DNA of 64,000 bases from Leifsonia sp. ALI-44-B (GCF_001984125.1 NZ_MTQL01000005.1:1-64000); one strand, 5' to 3'. Shown: positions 16,736 through 24,885, numbered from the stretch's first letter. The notes: generated by a model not told the origin, from the sequence alone. Numbers and translations: made by a program.

Positions 16736-16870
16736 TCAATCAGTTTCTGTCACCGCGGCTGCGTGCCGCTCGCGCCACTGCCGGTTCAATTTAGGTGCAA
16801 GCAGCGAGACGGTGATGGTGCCGATGAGGCCAGGTGCGAGCAGCAGCAGAAACAGTGGCAAGTTTTCCAT
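16736..16870 (-). CDS. Small single-span membrane protein
   Basis: A 44-aa protein beginning MENLPLFLLLLAPGLIGTIT: one membrane helix, then a basic, charged tail (KLNRQWRERH). Topology predicts the tail in the cytoplasm. A similar small minus-strand membrane gene fills the unit at 17638-17778. The frame stays open upstream to 17038, but composition favours the internal ATG. Function unknown. Confidence 0.5.
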   Translation of the reverse strand: MENLPLFLLLLAPGLIGTITVSLLAPKLNRQWRERHAAAVTETD

Positions 16871-17221
16871 ACGCTCCACGCTATGCGAGTGTGTCAGGGT
16901 GGACCTCCGGCCATGGGCGGGTTCACCTCCACCGGAAGGCGGAGCACACGATTCTGGTCGAGGCGCCGTCACTGCTCCGTCAAACTTCCCAGTCAGATCG
17001 GCATGTACGCGCCGCGAGGAGTGATGACAGTTCGCCATGCACCGTCATCTTTTTTCCAGGCGATCCCGATGATCGACTTTCAGGCGCCCTGTGTTTTCCC
17101 AGTCGCCTCTAATCCGGGTGAGCTGCCGAAAGGGCTCAGGCGGCGATGAGGCCTCGTTCAGCGCGGTCAGTGACGTAGGCGTTATCGGCTGTTGCCACTG
17201 GCTGGTGTTTCACACTTGAAG

Positions 17222-17249
17222 CGTCCGGTGAGGCATTGTCTACGAGACG
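17222..17249 (+). repeat. 28-bp resolvase-like site, family 1, copy 7
   Basis: The left half CGTCCGGTGAGG is diverged and the right half TACGAGACG is good. It aligns with the site at 738, and the ~60 bases after both are nearly identical. The sequence before the two sites is unrelated, so homology of the duplicated unit begins at the site. Confidence 0.72.
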
Positions 17250-17306
17250 GTCGCAAGCCGGTCGGCTTGGATGCAACGCAGATGAACACGGCATTACCAT
17301 CGGAGG

Positions 17307-17549
17307 GTGTTCAACGTAGGTCGGCGCACCGCCGTAGAGGGTGCGTTCGCTCTCGCCGGCTACGAAGGGGCGATTCGAACGCTGCCCGTCACCAGCGAGG
17401 ACGAACGCATATTCGTGCTTGGGCGAGACGACTTGGGACGGCTTCGCGACATCCGGACGCTGGAGCAGATCGTTGGCCAACTCCTCGGGCGCAAGGTCGC
17501 AATCATCGATGTGGGGCCCGATTCCCCTGCATCTGTCCCGTTCGTGTAG
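17307..17549 (+). CDS. Conserved 80-aa cassette protein (copy 2)
   Basis: Nearly identical to the product of 823-1065, with changes at only a few positions (for example N4V, E39G). It sits in the same way between two family-1 sites, with the following site starting directly after the stop. The family is unknown. The paired copies show the interval, not just the gene, was duplicated. Confidence 0.77.
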   Translation: MFNVGRRTAVEGAFALAGYEGAIRTLPVTSEDERIFVLGRDDLGRLRDIRTLEQIVGQLLGRKVAIIDVGPDSPASVPFV

Positions 17550-17577
17550 TGTCCGGTAGCCGATGCTTCACCCGACA
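17550..17577 (+). repeat. 28-bp resolvase-like site, family 1, copy 8
   Basis: The left half is TGTCCGGTAGCCGATG and the right end CACCCGACA. GCGTAAAGC follows after six bases. Confidence 0.83.
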
Positions 17578-17637
17578 TTCAATGCGTAAAGCGTGATTGC
17601 GCACGGTAGCGTAGCTCGCGCCCCCGCTGATGAACGC

Positions 17638-17778
17638 CTAGGAAGGCGGCTCTGAGCCCGATCTGTTTTCGGTCACGCCGTCCATTTCGCGAAGCTTCTT
17701 CAACTTCGCCCAGGGGTAGATGGCGATCCAAACAATTGAGGCGATCGACGCGCCCATGATCATCGAGGGGATATCCAT
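17638..17778 (-). CDS. Small single-span membrane protein
   Basis: A 46-aa product starting MDIPSMIMGASIASIVWIAI: one membrane helix followed by a charged tail (WAKLKKLREMDG). It is the only plausible gene between the sites at 17550 and 17864. The Shine-Dalgarno is weak (GTGGGG close to the ATG), and a longer open frame upstream crosses the recombination site, so the call is tentative. Confidence 0.5.
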   Translation of the reverse strand: MDIPSMIMGASIASIVWIAIYPWAKLKKLREMDGVTENRSGSEPPS

Positions 17779-17863
17779 GGACCCCACGGTACTGCAGCGT
17801 TCTGACGGCTTGCATGTTCCGTCAGCACTGTCCGCGGCGCGCCGATCAGGTGGTGAGCGCGAA

Positions 17864-17891
17864 CGTCCGATAGGGGATGCCCAATCGGACA
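17864..17891 (+). repeat. 28-bp resolvase-like site, family 1, copy 9
   Basis: The left half is CGTCCGATAGGGGATG and the right end AATCGGACA. CCGTGAAAC follows after six bases. Confidence 0.86.
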
Positions 17892-17933
17892 GCTTGCCCG
17901 TGAAACACCACGCTCCGTGGCTACCCTGTATCA

Positions 17934-18461
17934 ATGACGCGACTGCAGGCGACAAATACTGAATCTCTTATCCTTCGGCCGGTCTTAGAGGCGGACGCGG
18001 ATGCGATCTGGCGAATCCACTCTGACCCCAAGACCAACAAATACAATCCGTCGGGTCCGATGGTCGATCCGCAACGCGCTCATGTGCAGGCCAGGGAGTG
18101 GGCAGCCGATTGGTCCTCGCACCAGATCGGTTACTGGGCTGTAGAGGAGCGGGCGCATCCAGGCCACGTTGTCGGTTTCGGAGGTATCCACATTGCCGAG
18201 TGGCGCGGCAGCCACGTCTACAACCTGTATTACCGCCTAGCGCCATCTGTCTGGGGTCGAGGGTACGCGACTCAGATCATAGACGCCGCGGTTGGAGAAT
18301 GGCGGAAACTGAGCACGGATATCCCGTTGATCGCATACACAACCGCGGACAATCTGCCCTCACAACGCACCGCCGAGAAGGGCGGGCTGCGCCGTCACTT
18401 TGAATTGGATGCAGTTCACGACACGTACACCGATGTTGTCTTCGCGCTCGGGCTCGATTGA
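17934..18461 (+). CDS. GNAT acetyltransferase
   Basis: The 175-aa protein has the RimJ/RimL-type start ESLILRPVLEADADAIWRIH and the acetyl-CoA loop VWGRGYATQIIDAAV. The central strand VVGFGGIHIAEWRGSHVYNLYY is typical. The substrate is unknown. It is the sole gene of the unit between sites 17864 and 18507. It is not closely related to the GNAT at 13390, so the two were acquired separately. Confidence 0.87.
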   Translation: MTRLQATNTESLILRPVLEADADAIWRIHSDPKTNKYNPSGPMVDPQRAHVQAREWAADWSSHQIGYWAVEERAHPGHVVGFGGIHIAEWRGSHVYNLYYRLAPSVWGRGYATQIIDAAVGEWRKLSTDIPLIAYTTADNLPSQRTAEKGGLRRHFELDAVHDTYTDVVFALGLD

Positions 18462-18506
18462 GCGCGCTTCGCGAGCAGATCTTCGGCGCGCGCGACCCAC
18501 GGGGGT

Positions 18507-18534
18507 GTCCGATAGGGGATCGGTCACCGGACAC
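18507..18534 (+). repeat. 28-bp resolvase-like site, family 1, copy 10 (recombinase-proximal)
   Basis: This is the most symmetrical copy, with outer halves TGTCCGATAG and, on the other strand, TGTCCGGTGA. It lies 100 bp before the serine recombinase gene, where the res site of a resolvase normally is. Confidence 0.87.
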
Positions 18535-18550
18535 CTTTCTCGCCGGTCGA

Positions 18551-18620
18551 GATCCGCATAACGGCGTGTCCGCATAACCCGTCCGATAATATGTTCTGGT
18601 TAGGTACCTCAAACAGAACA
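18551..18620 (+). promoter_or_regulatory. Candidate accessory resolvase-binding half-sites
   Basis: Three direct half-site-like words follow one another: GATCCGCATAAC (18551), TGTCCGCATAAC (18567) and CGTCCGATAATAT (18580). Next is an imperfect dyad whose ends are TGTTCTG (18592) and CAGAACA (18620) around GGTACC. Tn3-type resolvases bind such TGTCYGATAA half-sites at res subsites II and III in front of their own gene. The recombinase promoter should also lie here. Confidence 0.55.
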
Positions 18621-18634
18621 CACAGGGGGTAGCC

Positions 18635-19249
18635 GTGCTGATCGGTTATGCGCGCGTTTCGACGGACGAACAGGACACCACGGCGCAGACGAACGCACTG
18701 CGCGCTCTTGGCGTCGACGCTGACCGGATCTACGTCGACCAGGGCCTCACCGGACGCAACCGGAACCGGCCGGCCCTGACCGCGGCGCTGTCGGCGTGCC
18801 GGAAAGGCGACACGTTCATCGTGACGAAGCTCGACCGGCTTGCCCGGTCAATGCCCGATGCTCGAGACATCGCCGACGAGCTGGCACGCGGGGGAGTGCG
18901 CCTCAGTGTCGGTGGCGAGATCTACGACCCCACCTCACCGACTGGCCGGCTGTTCTTCAACGTGTTGGCGATGATGGCTGAGTTCGAATCAGACCTTATC
19001 CGTGCGCGCACGCGAGAGGGTATGGCGGTCGCGAAGGCTAAAGGTCGGCTGCGGGGGCGAGCCCCAAAGCTGACAGCGCGACAGGAAGCGCATGCTCTCG
19101 CTTTGCTGGACGGTGGCGAACACACAATGAGCGAAGTAGCCGACATCTTTGGGGTGTCGCGAGGCACCCTGTATCGCGCCCGCGATCGTCGCGCAGCTCG
19201 CGGTGACACGACAGCTGAAGTTGTGCTGCCGCTTCCTCCTGAGATCTGA
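18635..19249 (+). CDS. Small serine recombinase (resolvase/invertase)
   Basis: The 204-aa recombinase begins MLIGYARVSTDEQDTTAQTN with the nucleophile Ser9. Further catalytic-domain motifs are KLDRLARSMPDARDI and IYDPTSPTGRLFFNVLAMMAEFE. The C-terminus is an HTH_7 domain (MSEVADIFGVSRGTLYRA). The GTG start follows CAGGGGGT. Enzymes of this size form dimers on 28-bp dyads and need extra sites for directionality. The gene is next to the best family-1 site and is the natural candidate to recombine all ten copies. Confidence 0.93.
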   Translation: MLIGYARVSTDEQDTTAQTNALRALGVDADRIYVDQGLTGRNRNRPALTAALSACRKGDTFIVTKLDRLARSMPDARDIADELARGGVRLSVGGEIYDPTSPTGRLFFNVLAMMAEFESDLIRARTREGMAVAKAKGRLRGRAPKLTARQEAHALALLDGGEHTMSEVADIFGVSRGTLYRARDRRAARGDTTAEVVLPLPPEI

Positions 19250-19255
19250 CGCGGG

Positions 19256-19822
19256 TTAGTAGTCCGGACGTATCCAGTCAGTAATGGGCTTGAAGATCAC
19301 CGATTCCGGGCGGGTCAGGGGAACATCTACCTGCACCTCGGTAAGGATCGTGATTTCGCCGAGCTTGACCATGCGGGTCGCTATGCCGTTACGCCGGTCG
19401 ATGACCACGGTGGGTCGGAAGGTGGGGTCGTTCACGTGCTCGAATGTGATCAGCAAGGAATGTTCTCCGACGTTCTGCGTCAGCATCGGATAGAAGCTCG
19501 TTCTACCACCCCACATATGGAGGTTTCGAGGGTCGAGCATTTGCACCTCGGATGGCATTCCTCGCGGGTACTCGATCTCTGTCGCCGGGTCTGCTGTTTT
19601 GAGAATGCCATCTGAATAACTGAATCTCTCCCCGCCCGGTCTGTCTTGGAAGTAGTACCAGCTCTCATTCACGCGATCGAGTTCTGCGTAGAACTGGTGG
19701 TACGAGTTGGGGCTTTCCTGTCGGACGCCGTGAACCCGTAACGTCCGATAGGTCGGCAATGCAGCCACGTCTTGCAACACGTCTTCGGTGTCGGCGTGGG
19801 TGAGGAGTGTATCGAGTCTCAT
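19256..19822 (-). CDS. Hypothetical protein
   Basis: The start at the ATG at 19822 gives MRLDTLLTHADTEDVLQDVA; the open frame continues upstream but through repeat-like DNA. The 188-aa product is acidic, soluble and aromatic-rich (ESWYYFQDRPGGERFSYSDG). I recognise no family. It converges on the recombinase gene with only 6 nt between stops. Confidence 0.6.
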   Translation of the reverse strand: MRLDTLLTHADTEDVLQDVAALPTYRTLRVHGVRQESPNSYHQFYAELDRVNESWYYFQDRPGGERFSYSDGILKTADPATEIEYPRGMPSEVQMLDPRNLHMWGGRTSFYPMLTQNVGEHSLLITFEHVNDPTFRPTVVIDRRNGIATRMVKLGEITILTEVQVDVPLTRPESVIFKPITDWIRPDY

Positions 19823-19864
19823 GGCTCCACTATGCCGTGGGGGAGGGAGCGGAAGGAGCCGAGC

Positions 19865-20010
19865 TGTCTCGTAACGGATGTTATGTACAGCGGGTTTCTC
19901 TGGCACTTGCGAGACATAGCTACAGGAATCTCGAGACCCGGTTTTGCGCGGTATTGGTAGGTGGCGTGAGGGAGTGGTGAGACGTCTCGCAACACTATGG
20001 TTACGAGACG
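19865..20010. repeat. Cluster of TGTCTCG-type half-sites including a 28-bp dyad
   Basis: A half-site TGTCTCGTAACGGATG (19865-19880) matches the 16-bp left part of family-2 sites. An inverted half-site lies at 19906-19916. A full 28-bp dyad at 19983-20010 has arms CGTCTCGCAAC and GTTACGAGACG around ACTATG. It resembles a multi-subsite res locus and marks the left edge of the defence island. The rest of 19823-20331 shows no gene. Confidence 0.55.
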
Positions 20011-20185
20011 CACAAGGAACATCCGCCTGCAACTGCGCACGTCGGTCGAGCGTTGCCATTTAAGCAAGAGCAAATGGCTCAGGATCGCAATTGCCGCTTG
20101 CTGCACTTTTGAGCGGTAGCGCGATGAGTTGCAATCGCGCGGCTCTCGCCATCGCTATTGGGTCGCCTGCGTCACGCATAAAAAC

Positions 20186-20220
20186 AATTGGTCCCGTCAA
20201 CCTCGTTGACGGGACCAATT
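20186..20220. terminator. Perfect 16-bp hairpin, likely bidirectional terminator
   Basis: The arms AATTGGTCCCGTCAAC and its reverse complement flank a 3-base loop. An A-run lies before it and TTTAAG after it. It separates the recombinase side from the HEPN gene. Confidence 0.6.
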
Positions 20221-20331
20221 TAAGAAGAAGCGGTTGAACGGCAAGCCTATTCAGGATGCGGTTAACGCGCTTTAGATCGTGGACCTTGCGGTACCTAAGA
20301 GATTACACGTGTTCTCTGTCATGATCAACCT

Positions 20332-21978
20332 GTGTGTTCCAGCCCAGATGCCCTCGCTGAGGTCGACGATGCCATAACGTCAGGCGCAGCCAATACAACA
20401 GCTAGCGCCGAAACTCAACGTATCCGCTACGTGACCGCACGACTTCGCGACTTCTTTGACTCGTCGACTCCGTGGCAGCGTCGGCTCTGGGACGCAGGGG
20501 CTGTCCTTGGACTGCGAGAGCTTCATGACGCCATTACGTGGTCCGATACTAAGGTCCTCAGCCATAGCGCCGCTAAGTGGCTGGCAGGCGACCTCGAACG
20601 GCTTCTTGGCCGCGACCGAGGCGTTGGTGACAAGACGCTACATTCGCAGCTACAACGGCTATTACGGGCACCCCTAGCCAATAGCAACGCCCACCACCGC
20701 GCCTTAGCCGAGATAACCGCCCTAATAGATTCTCAATATCTTGCGCGTTGGGCTGCTGCTGCCAGCGAGCACGATCGGCTACCGTCGCCCGAGCGCTTTG
20801 CTCGCGCTGTGGGGACGCATCTGCTCGATGCAGGATTTAGCTCGCAGTTCCTTCGCGACTGGGTAAACAGACTTTCACCCTCAACCCTGTCGGAGATAGC
20901 CGAAGCGGCTTGCGAACTCACCTCATCGCCGGCTCACGAGTATGAATTGCTGATTCCGATAGCACGTGTTCAAGACTTAGATGGCAACCTTAAAACTAGC
21001 CAAGATTGGTTACCCGCTCGTGAAACAGTCTCCTGGTTTCGCGCCCACGGCGTTTCCTCTGAACAGCGACATAATGGCGGTTTTAGGTACGTGATCTCAG
21101 CGCGAGATGCTTACGCTGCGGCCGACTTAGGTCGAGAGACTATAGATCGCATGCGTGCCCGTGCGACATATAGTCGCAAAAATGCTCGTCTTGAACCCAA
21201 TGGAGAGCTCTGGGTTGGAGGACTCAACCGTCCTGTGCCGCTGACGCGACCCTCACGAGGGGCCTTCGTTCTATCGCTCGTGTCGGAGAAACTTCTATAT
21301 GCCGTCGGTCACAGGTCTGCGCTTGATAACGCTCTGGAAGTCGCCTCATCGCTCAACGAGGGACCTCCCGCCGCCGCTATCTCGGGGAGCTGGTCTGCGG
21401 TAGAGTCCTTGCTGCTCGCGCCAGCAGACGAAGCGGAAGGGGGGCGAGGTGCCCTCGCAGCCGATCGTATGGCCTCCTTGATCACTTGCTCCTGGCCGCG
21501 CGCTGACCTAACTGCGCTGTCGTACCGACACAAGCCTCCATCCTCGGATCGACTCACTGTTGAGTTAAACGGCGCGGATACCAACCGAGACAGGGCGGAA
21601 ACGGTCTTGAAGTGGATGAAAGGCGGGAACGCTCTCAATTTGGAATCTGCCAGCGACGTTGCAGCCGCAGCTCGAATGTCGCAACTTGTGTCGGCTCCTC
21701 GCCGAACACTTGGAGATATCCAGAAACATATGGTCACGGCGATGCGGCGCGTCTACAGGCATCGGAACCTTGTTGTGCATGGCGGCGCGGTGAACGTAGA
21801 CACGCTGCCAATGACCCTACGCACCGCAGCTCCACTGATTGGCGCCGGGTTAGATCGCGTAACTCATGCAGCCCTAGTGGATGGCACGCATCCAGTAGAC
21901 CTAGCAGTGCGTGCAGACCTCAGGCTGAGTCTTCTCGACACGTCGGCTGGCCGCTCGCTTGTCGATTTACTTGAGTAG
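20332..21978 (+). CDS. HEPN-motif protein, probable defence RNase
   Basis: A 548-aa, largely helical protein with a GTG start. The clear functional mark is near the C-terminus: RVYRHRNLVVHGG, with Arg478-Asn and His483 forming the Rx4H motif of HEPN ribonucleases. The N-terminal ~400 residues are not recognised. It converges with a Shedu-like nuclease gene (113 nt between stops) and sits within a region rich in anti-phage systems, so an RNase arm of a defence system is inferred. AT content is somewhat higher than in flanking genes, consistent with transfer. Confidence 0.65.
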   Translation: MCSSPDALAEVDDAITSGAANTTASAETQRIRYVTARLRDFFDSSTPWQRRLWDAGAVLGLRELHDAITWSDTKVLSHSAAKWLAGDLERLLGRDRGVGDKTLHSQLQRLLRAPLANSNAHHRALAEITALIDSQYLARWAAAASEHDRLPSPERFARAVGTHLLDAGFSSQFLRDWVNRLSPSTLSEIAEAACELTSSPAHEYELLIPIARVQDLDGNLKTSQDWLPARETVSWFRAHGVSSEQRHNGGFRYVISARDAYAAADLGRETIDRMRARATYSRKNARLEPNGELWVGGLNRPVPLTRPSRGAFVLSLVSEKLLYAVGHRSALDNALEVASSLNEGPPAAAISGSWSAVESLLLAPADEAEGGRGALAADRMASLITCSWPRADLTALSYRHKPPSSDRLTVELNGADTNRDRAETVLKWMKGGNALNLESASDVAAAARMSQLVSAPRRTLGDIQKHMVTAMRRVYRHRNLVVHGGAVNVDTLPMTLRTAAPLIGAGLDRVTHAALVDGTHPVDLAVRADLRLSLLDTSAGRSLVDLLE

Positions 21979-22091
21979 CTTCGGCCCGATTCAGTCATTC
22001 GTCCGCGACCACTCCCTTCCTACTTCGACCGACCGACCGGACGCGATCATGTCGGGCTGTTGACGTAGGCGGAGGATTCCGCATTGTGGGA

Positions 22092-23543
22092 CTACTCAGG
22101 GACACGAGTCCCGGAGTCAGCTTGCGGCTCGGGAGCACCAGTGTTCAGGAGGTCGCGTAAGAGCTTGAGGCTCGCAAGAACTTCGTCGAACGTCACAACG
22201 CTTACGACGCGCGAGTTCCCCCGGAAAAGCTCGAACGATTTCACCTTGTCGGGTTGGTCTTCCGACGGAAGCTGACCCGCAATCACGAAACAACCGATGG
22301 AGTATGCCTCAAGGTCACGCTCTTGCGAATCCATCTTGATATTGGCGAAATGCAACTTGAGCTGATGAGCCTGATCTAGGACTTGAGTCACAGCTTCGGA
22401 CAGCTCGGTGGAAATGCCGAAGACTCCATCGCGGTATGCGTTCGACTTCACTAGCTTTGTCTTCGGCGTCTTGATCTCGACAAGGGCTACGTTCGCCGTA
22501 AGCGGGTTCTTGACCAAATAGTCCGCGATCTTGTTCCCGGATCCGCGAAGTTTTGTCCCTCCGACGGACGCCTTCGACACCACGTTGACAACTGGCGAGC
22601 CGAAGACTTGCTGTAGCGCGAATGCGTTCGATTCGAAAAAATCTTGCCAGTGCTCTTCGTTGTACTGCTTTTCAATGTCGTGCTCGAAGTGTTCAATGAG
22701 CCGGTCCAAATTCACGAGTTCAAGGTCGCGTTGCAGGGCGATGACGCTATCCGGAGCTACTTCCGAGGCTGTCCGCGCTCGAGCCGACATCGCGGACATG
22801 AGATCGCGTTGGTCTTCTTCTGTCAGGACCTCTTCGCCGTTGGCCGCGCTGGCTAATAGCTTGCTCATCGCATGACGCCCCAGGATCGGTGTGGTGTGGT
22901 CGATACCAAGTGTGTCGGCGAGCTCATTATTGACGAAAGAGTCCTTGATACGGCTTGCGGCGACGTTGGCGCGGCTGTTGATTCGAACGATTTCTGACCA
23001 GATGTCGCGCCATCGCTCTAGTCCGATACGGAACAGATTCCCCTCAAGCTTCATGTCTGATCCGCTCTCAAATCTCACCTCTGTGCACCCCGTGTGTTCT
23101 TCTAGGAGATGCACAAGTCGATTGCAGTCCCTGAGCCACCCAAGGCCATACTGCGGGTCCTTCACGAACCCTGCGGGCATCAAATCGAGAAAGTCGTAAA
23201 CGTCGAAGGTGTCAGGCCCGTAGAGGGCCGGTGAGTCTGCTTCCTCGAACGGATCACTAACTTCTCCGTCCCCGGAATACTCGAACGAGATCCGCGCAAG
23301 CTGCGCATACTTAGGCTGAAAGAAACGCTCACTCCCCTCGAGGGTGTTTAGGGGACTGATCGTCACCGTGCCGTCGGCGAGGGACCGCTCAATCAACACA
23401 TGTCGGGCCGATGCATCCACGCGCCCATCGGAGGCCAGCGCCACTCGTTCTAGCGGGAAGGCAAGGTACTGGAACTGCCCTTGTGGGCCGGTAGCCTCCG
23501 AGAGCTGAAGTCGGTCATCCGAGTTGTTACCAAAGCGCGCCAT
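22092..23543 (-). CDS. sduA: Shedu-like nuclease (DUF4263)
   Basis: The 483-aa start is at MARFGNNSDDRLQL, behind GGAGAAAATC. The C-terminal ~170 residues match the Shedu/DUF4263 nuclease pattern: EEHWQDFFESNAFALQQVFG, then NKIADYLVKN and the ExK core VALVEIKTPKTKL, ending with a helix containing EAVTQVLDQAHQL. Shedu is a single-gene anti-phage system that nicks DNA. The N-terminal ~300 residues are the variable sensor region. Family assignment is from motif memory, with no search. Confidence 0.75.
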   Translation of the reverse strand: MARFGNNSDDRLQLSEATGPQGQFQYLAFPLERVALASDGRVDASARHVLIERSLADGTVTISPLNTLEGSERFFQPKYAQLARISFEYSGDGEVSDPFEEADSPALYGPDTFDVYDFLDLMPAGFVKDPQYGLGWLRDCNRLVHLLEEHTGCTEVRFESGSDMKLEGNLFRIGLERWRDIWSEIVRINSRANVAASRIKDSFVNNELADTLGIDHTTPILGRHAMSKLLASAANGEEVLTEEDQRDLMSAMSARARTASEVAPDSVIALQRDLELVNLDRLIEHFEHDIEKQYNEEHWQDFFESNAFALQQVFGSPVVNVVSKASVGGTKLRGSGNKIADYLVKNPLTANVALVEIKTPKTKLVKSNAYRDGVFGISTELSEAVTQVLDQAHQLKLHFANIKMDSQERDLEAYSIGCFVIAGQLPSEDQPDKVKSFELFRGNSRVVSVVTFDEVLASLKLLRDLLNTGAPEPQADSGTRVPE

Positions 23544-23802
23544 GATTTTCTCCGTATAGGTGGTCCTGTTCAAAGTACCGGGTGCGATCTCCTAAGCAGT
23601 CGCAACCACGACCGATCAAGTGGCGGGAATCGAATAGCGCGAGTCTCCATCAGGCCCGGGCGCTTCACGTAATGCGTCAGTGGCTGTCAGCCACACATTG
23701 CGTGCAGGGTGGTTGTAAGGGCAGCTGCGCAACAGTGCAGGACAAAGTGCCGTTGAGGGCGCGACTAACAAGCACTCGCGTGGCACTCCCCGAGCGTTCC
23801 AG

Positions 23803-23846
23803 TGCCTCGTAACCTACCTGCCTCGGAAGCCATGGGTTGTGGGAAT
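23803..23846 (+). repeat. Family-2 site (16 + 28 bp), degenerate copy
   Basis: The left half-site is TGCCTCGTAACCTACC. The core begins TGCCTCGGAAGCCATG at the same offset as the other copies, but its right half (TGTGGGAAT) is eroded. It divides the HEPN/Shedu module from the RHS-tip region. No gene was found in 23544-24013. Confidence 0.55.
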
Positions 23847-24013
23847 TGTGGGCTCGAGTTTTCGAGCGCGCTCTCGAGGGTTGCCGACACGCATCGTCAA
23901 GTATGTGAAGGTAACATTCGACTGCCCCCCGGCTTGTCTCCAAGCGCCTTCGGCGTTGTCGATCTGTCGTAGACAAAATGCGGATCGGGATGGAACCGAT
24001 GGTCCTCGTGCTC

Positions 24014-24190
24014 TCAGTGGCCGCGACCTCTCGCAGACTTGATAGTTCCGACGACTAGCATCACAGCCCCGGCGAACACTCCCGAGCCGGAGATGATCGC
24101 CGAGTCCGGTTTCATCGCCAAGAACAAGCCAAATACAACGAGGAACACTATTCCACTAACGATGAGTACGATGGCATTCGATTTTTTCAT
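24014..24190 (-). CDS. Small two-span membrane protein, possible orphan RHS immunity
   Basis: A 58-aa product beginning MKKSNAIVLIVSGIVFLVVF has two hydrophobic helices and a basic C-terminal tail (KSARGRGH). It follows an RHS core remnant at 24301 in the reading direction, the place where a tip toxin and its immunity gene would be. Short and without a strong Shine-Dalgarno. Confidence 0.45.
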   Translation of the reverse strand: MKKSNAIVLIVSGIVFLVVFGLFLAMKPDSAIISGSGVFAGAVMLVVGTIKSARGRGH

Positions 24191-24300
24191 TCGAGCTCCC
24201 GAGCGGCCAAGGATGCCGGCCACGCCCCATACTAGGCCGACCCCTGCGCCCACCGCGTTAGCGAGATCGGGGGAGACTGTGTCGACTGCAGCCCCTGAGC

Positions 24301-24353
24301 GGGCGTCGTGCCGCCCGCGATGGTCTGCCTCACAATCTCGGGAACACCCTGCC
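24301..24353 (-). pseudogene. RHS core remnant 1
   Basis: The stretch GATGGTCTGCCTCACAATCT followed by CGGGAACACCCTGCCCGT aligns with 27390-27440 inside the intact RHS gene. About 50 bp are recognisable, with no usable reading frame left. Confidence 0.6.
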
Positions 24354-24486
24354 CGTTTGAGCTGGTTGAGGGTGCTACTGCGAAATTTCTGGCGGGACGC
24401 GGAGTCGATCTGTCGTCCTAACAACCAAGCCTGGAAGAAACGGCGCTATGAGGTAACTTCAGTCGCCTCGTAGCGCCGTAGCTTTT

Positions 24487-24690
24487 TCACTTTTGCTTCG
24501 ACCAGGTGCTCGGCCTATTGCGGACAGCGAGTGTTCCGGAAAGGATCGACCCAGCGATAGCAAGACAGATCAGAGAGATGATCACCGCGTCGCTACCGTG
24601 TCGATTGAGCTGGATCACCATTCCGATACCGAGAACCCCGGTAAGCGCGCCAGTGAAGAGGGAGAAAGAGAAGAGCTGCTTTTGAGTCAT
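24487..24690 (-). CDS. Small two-span membrane protein, possible orphan RHS immunity
   Basis: A 67-aa product, MTQKQLFSFSLFTGALTGVL, with two hydrophobic helices and a short charged end. GAGGGT precedes the ATG. It lies directly after RHS remnant 2 in the direction of transcription, so it may be the immunity gene of a lost tip. No family recognised. Confidence 0.55.
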   Translation of the reverse strand: MTQKQLFSFSLFTGALTGVLGIGMVIQLNRHGSDAVIISLICLAIAGSILSGTLAVRNRPSTWSKQK

Positions 24691-24737
24691 TTGACCCTCA
24701 CTATGGTTCGTAATTAGGTGTCAAGCGCGTCACGCCG

Positions 24738-24885
24738 GGTCCAGGCGCCGTTTGCAGCGAAGTATCAGCGGGGCCCAAACTTCACGATCGCACCATTGTT
24801 GATGCGGTTGCCGTTACTGAATTCGTATGGGTTCTGCTTGCAGTGGTCGCTGGTGCCGTCCGTGATAACGGTGTGTCTAGGCGAA
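24738..24885 (-). pseudogene. RHS core remnant 2
   Basis: About 145 bp align with the C-terminal RHS core of both the intact gene and the orphan at 25646 (the part encoding the FKSGNRT and RWY region). Shared words include AACTTCACGATCGC and CAGTGGTCGCTGGTG. The frame is broken and the tip-coding part is missing. Confidence 0.7.

Noticed and set aside
227-18534. Family-1 repeats as CRISPR repeats or transposon ends
   Set aside because: Spacing is irregular and gene-sized, all copies are direct, and no transposase or cas gene is present.
227-18534. Family-1 sites as integron attC or XerCD dif-type sites
   Set aside because: There is no tyrosine integrase, no attC R/L box pattern, and the TGTCYGATA ends fit serine resolvase sites rather than the XerC/XerD binding arms.
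19742-19760. GTCCGATAGGTCGGC, resembling half of a family-1 site
   Set aside because: It has no matching right half at 28 bp and no GCGTGAAAC box, and it lies inside a coding region.
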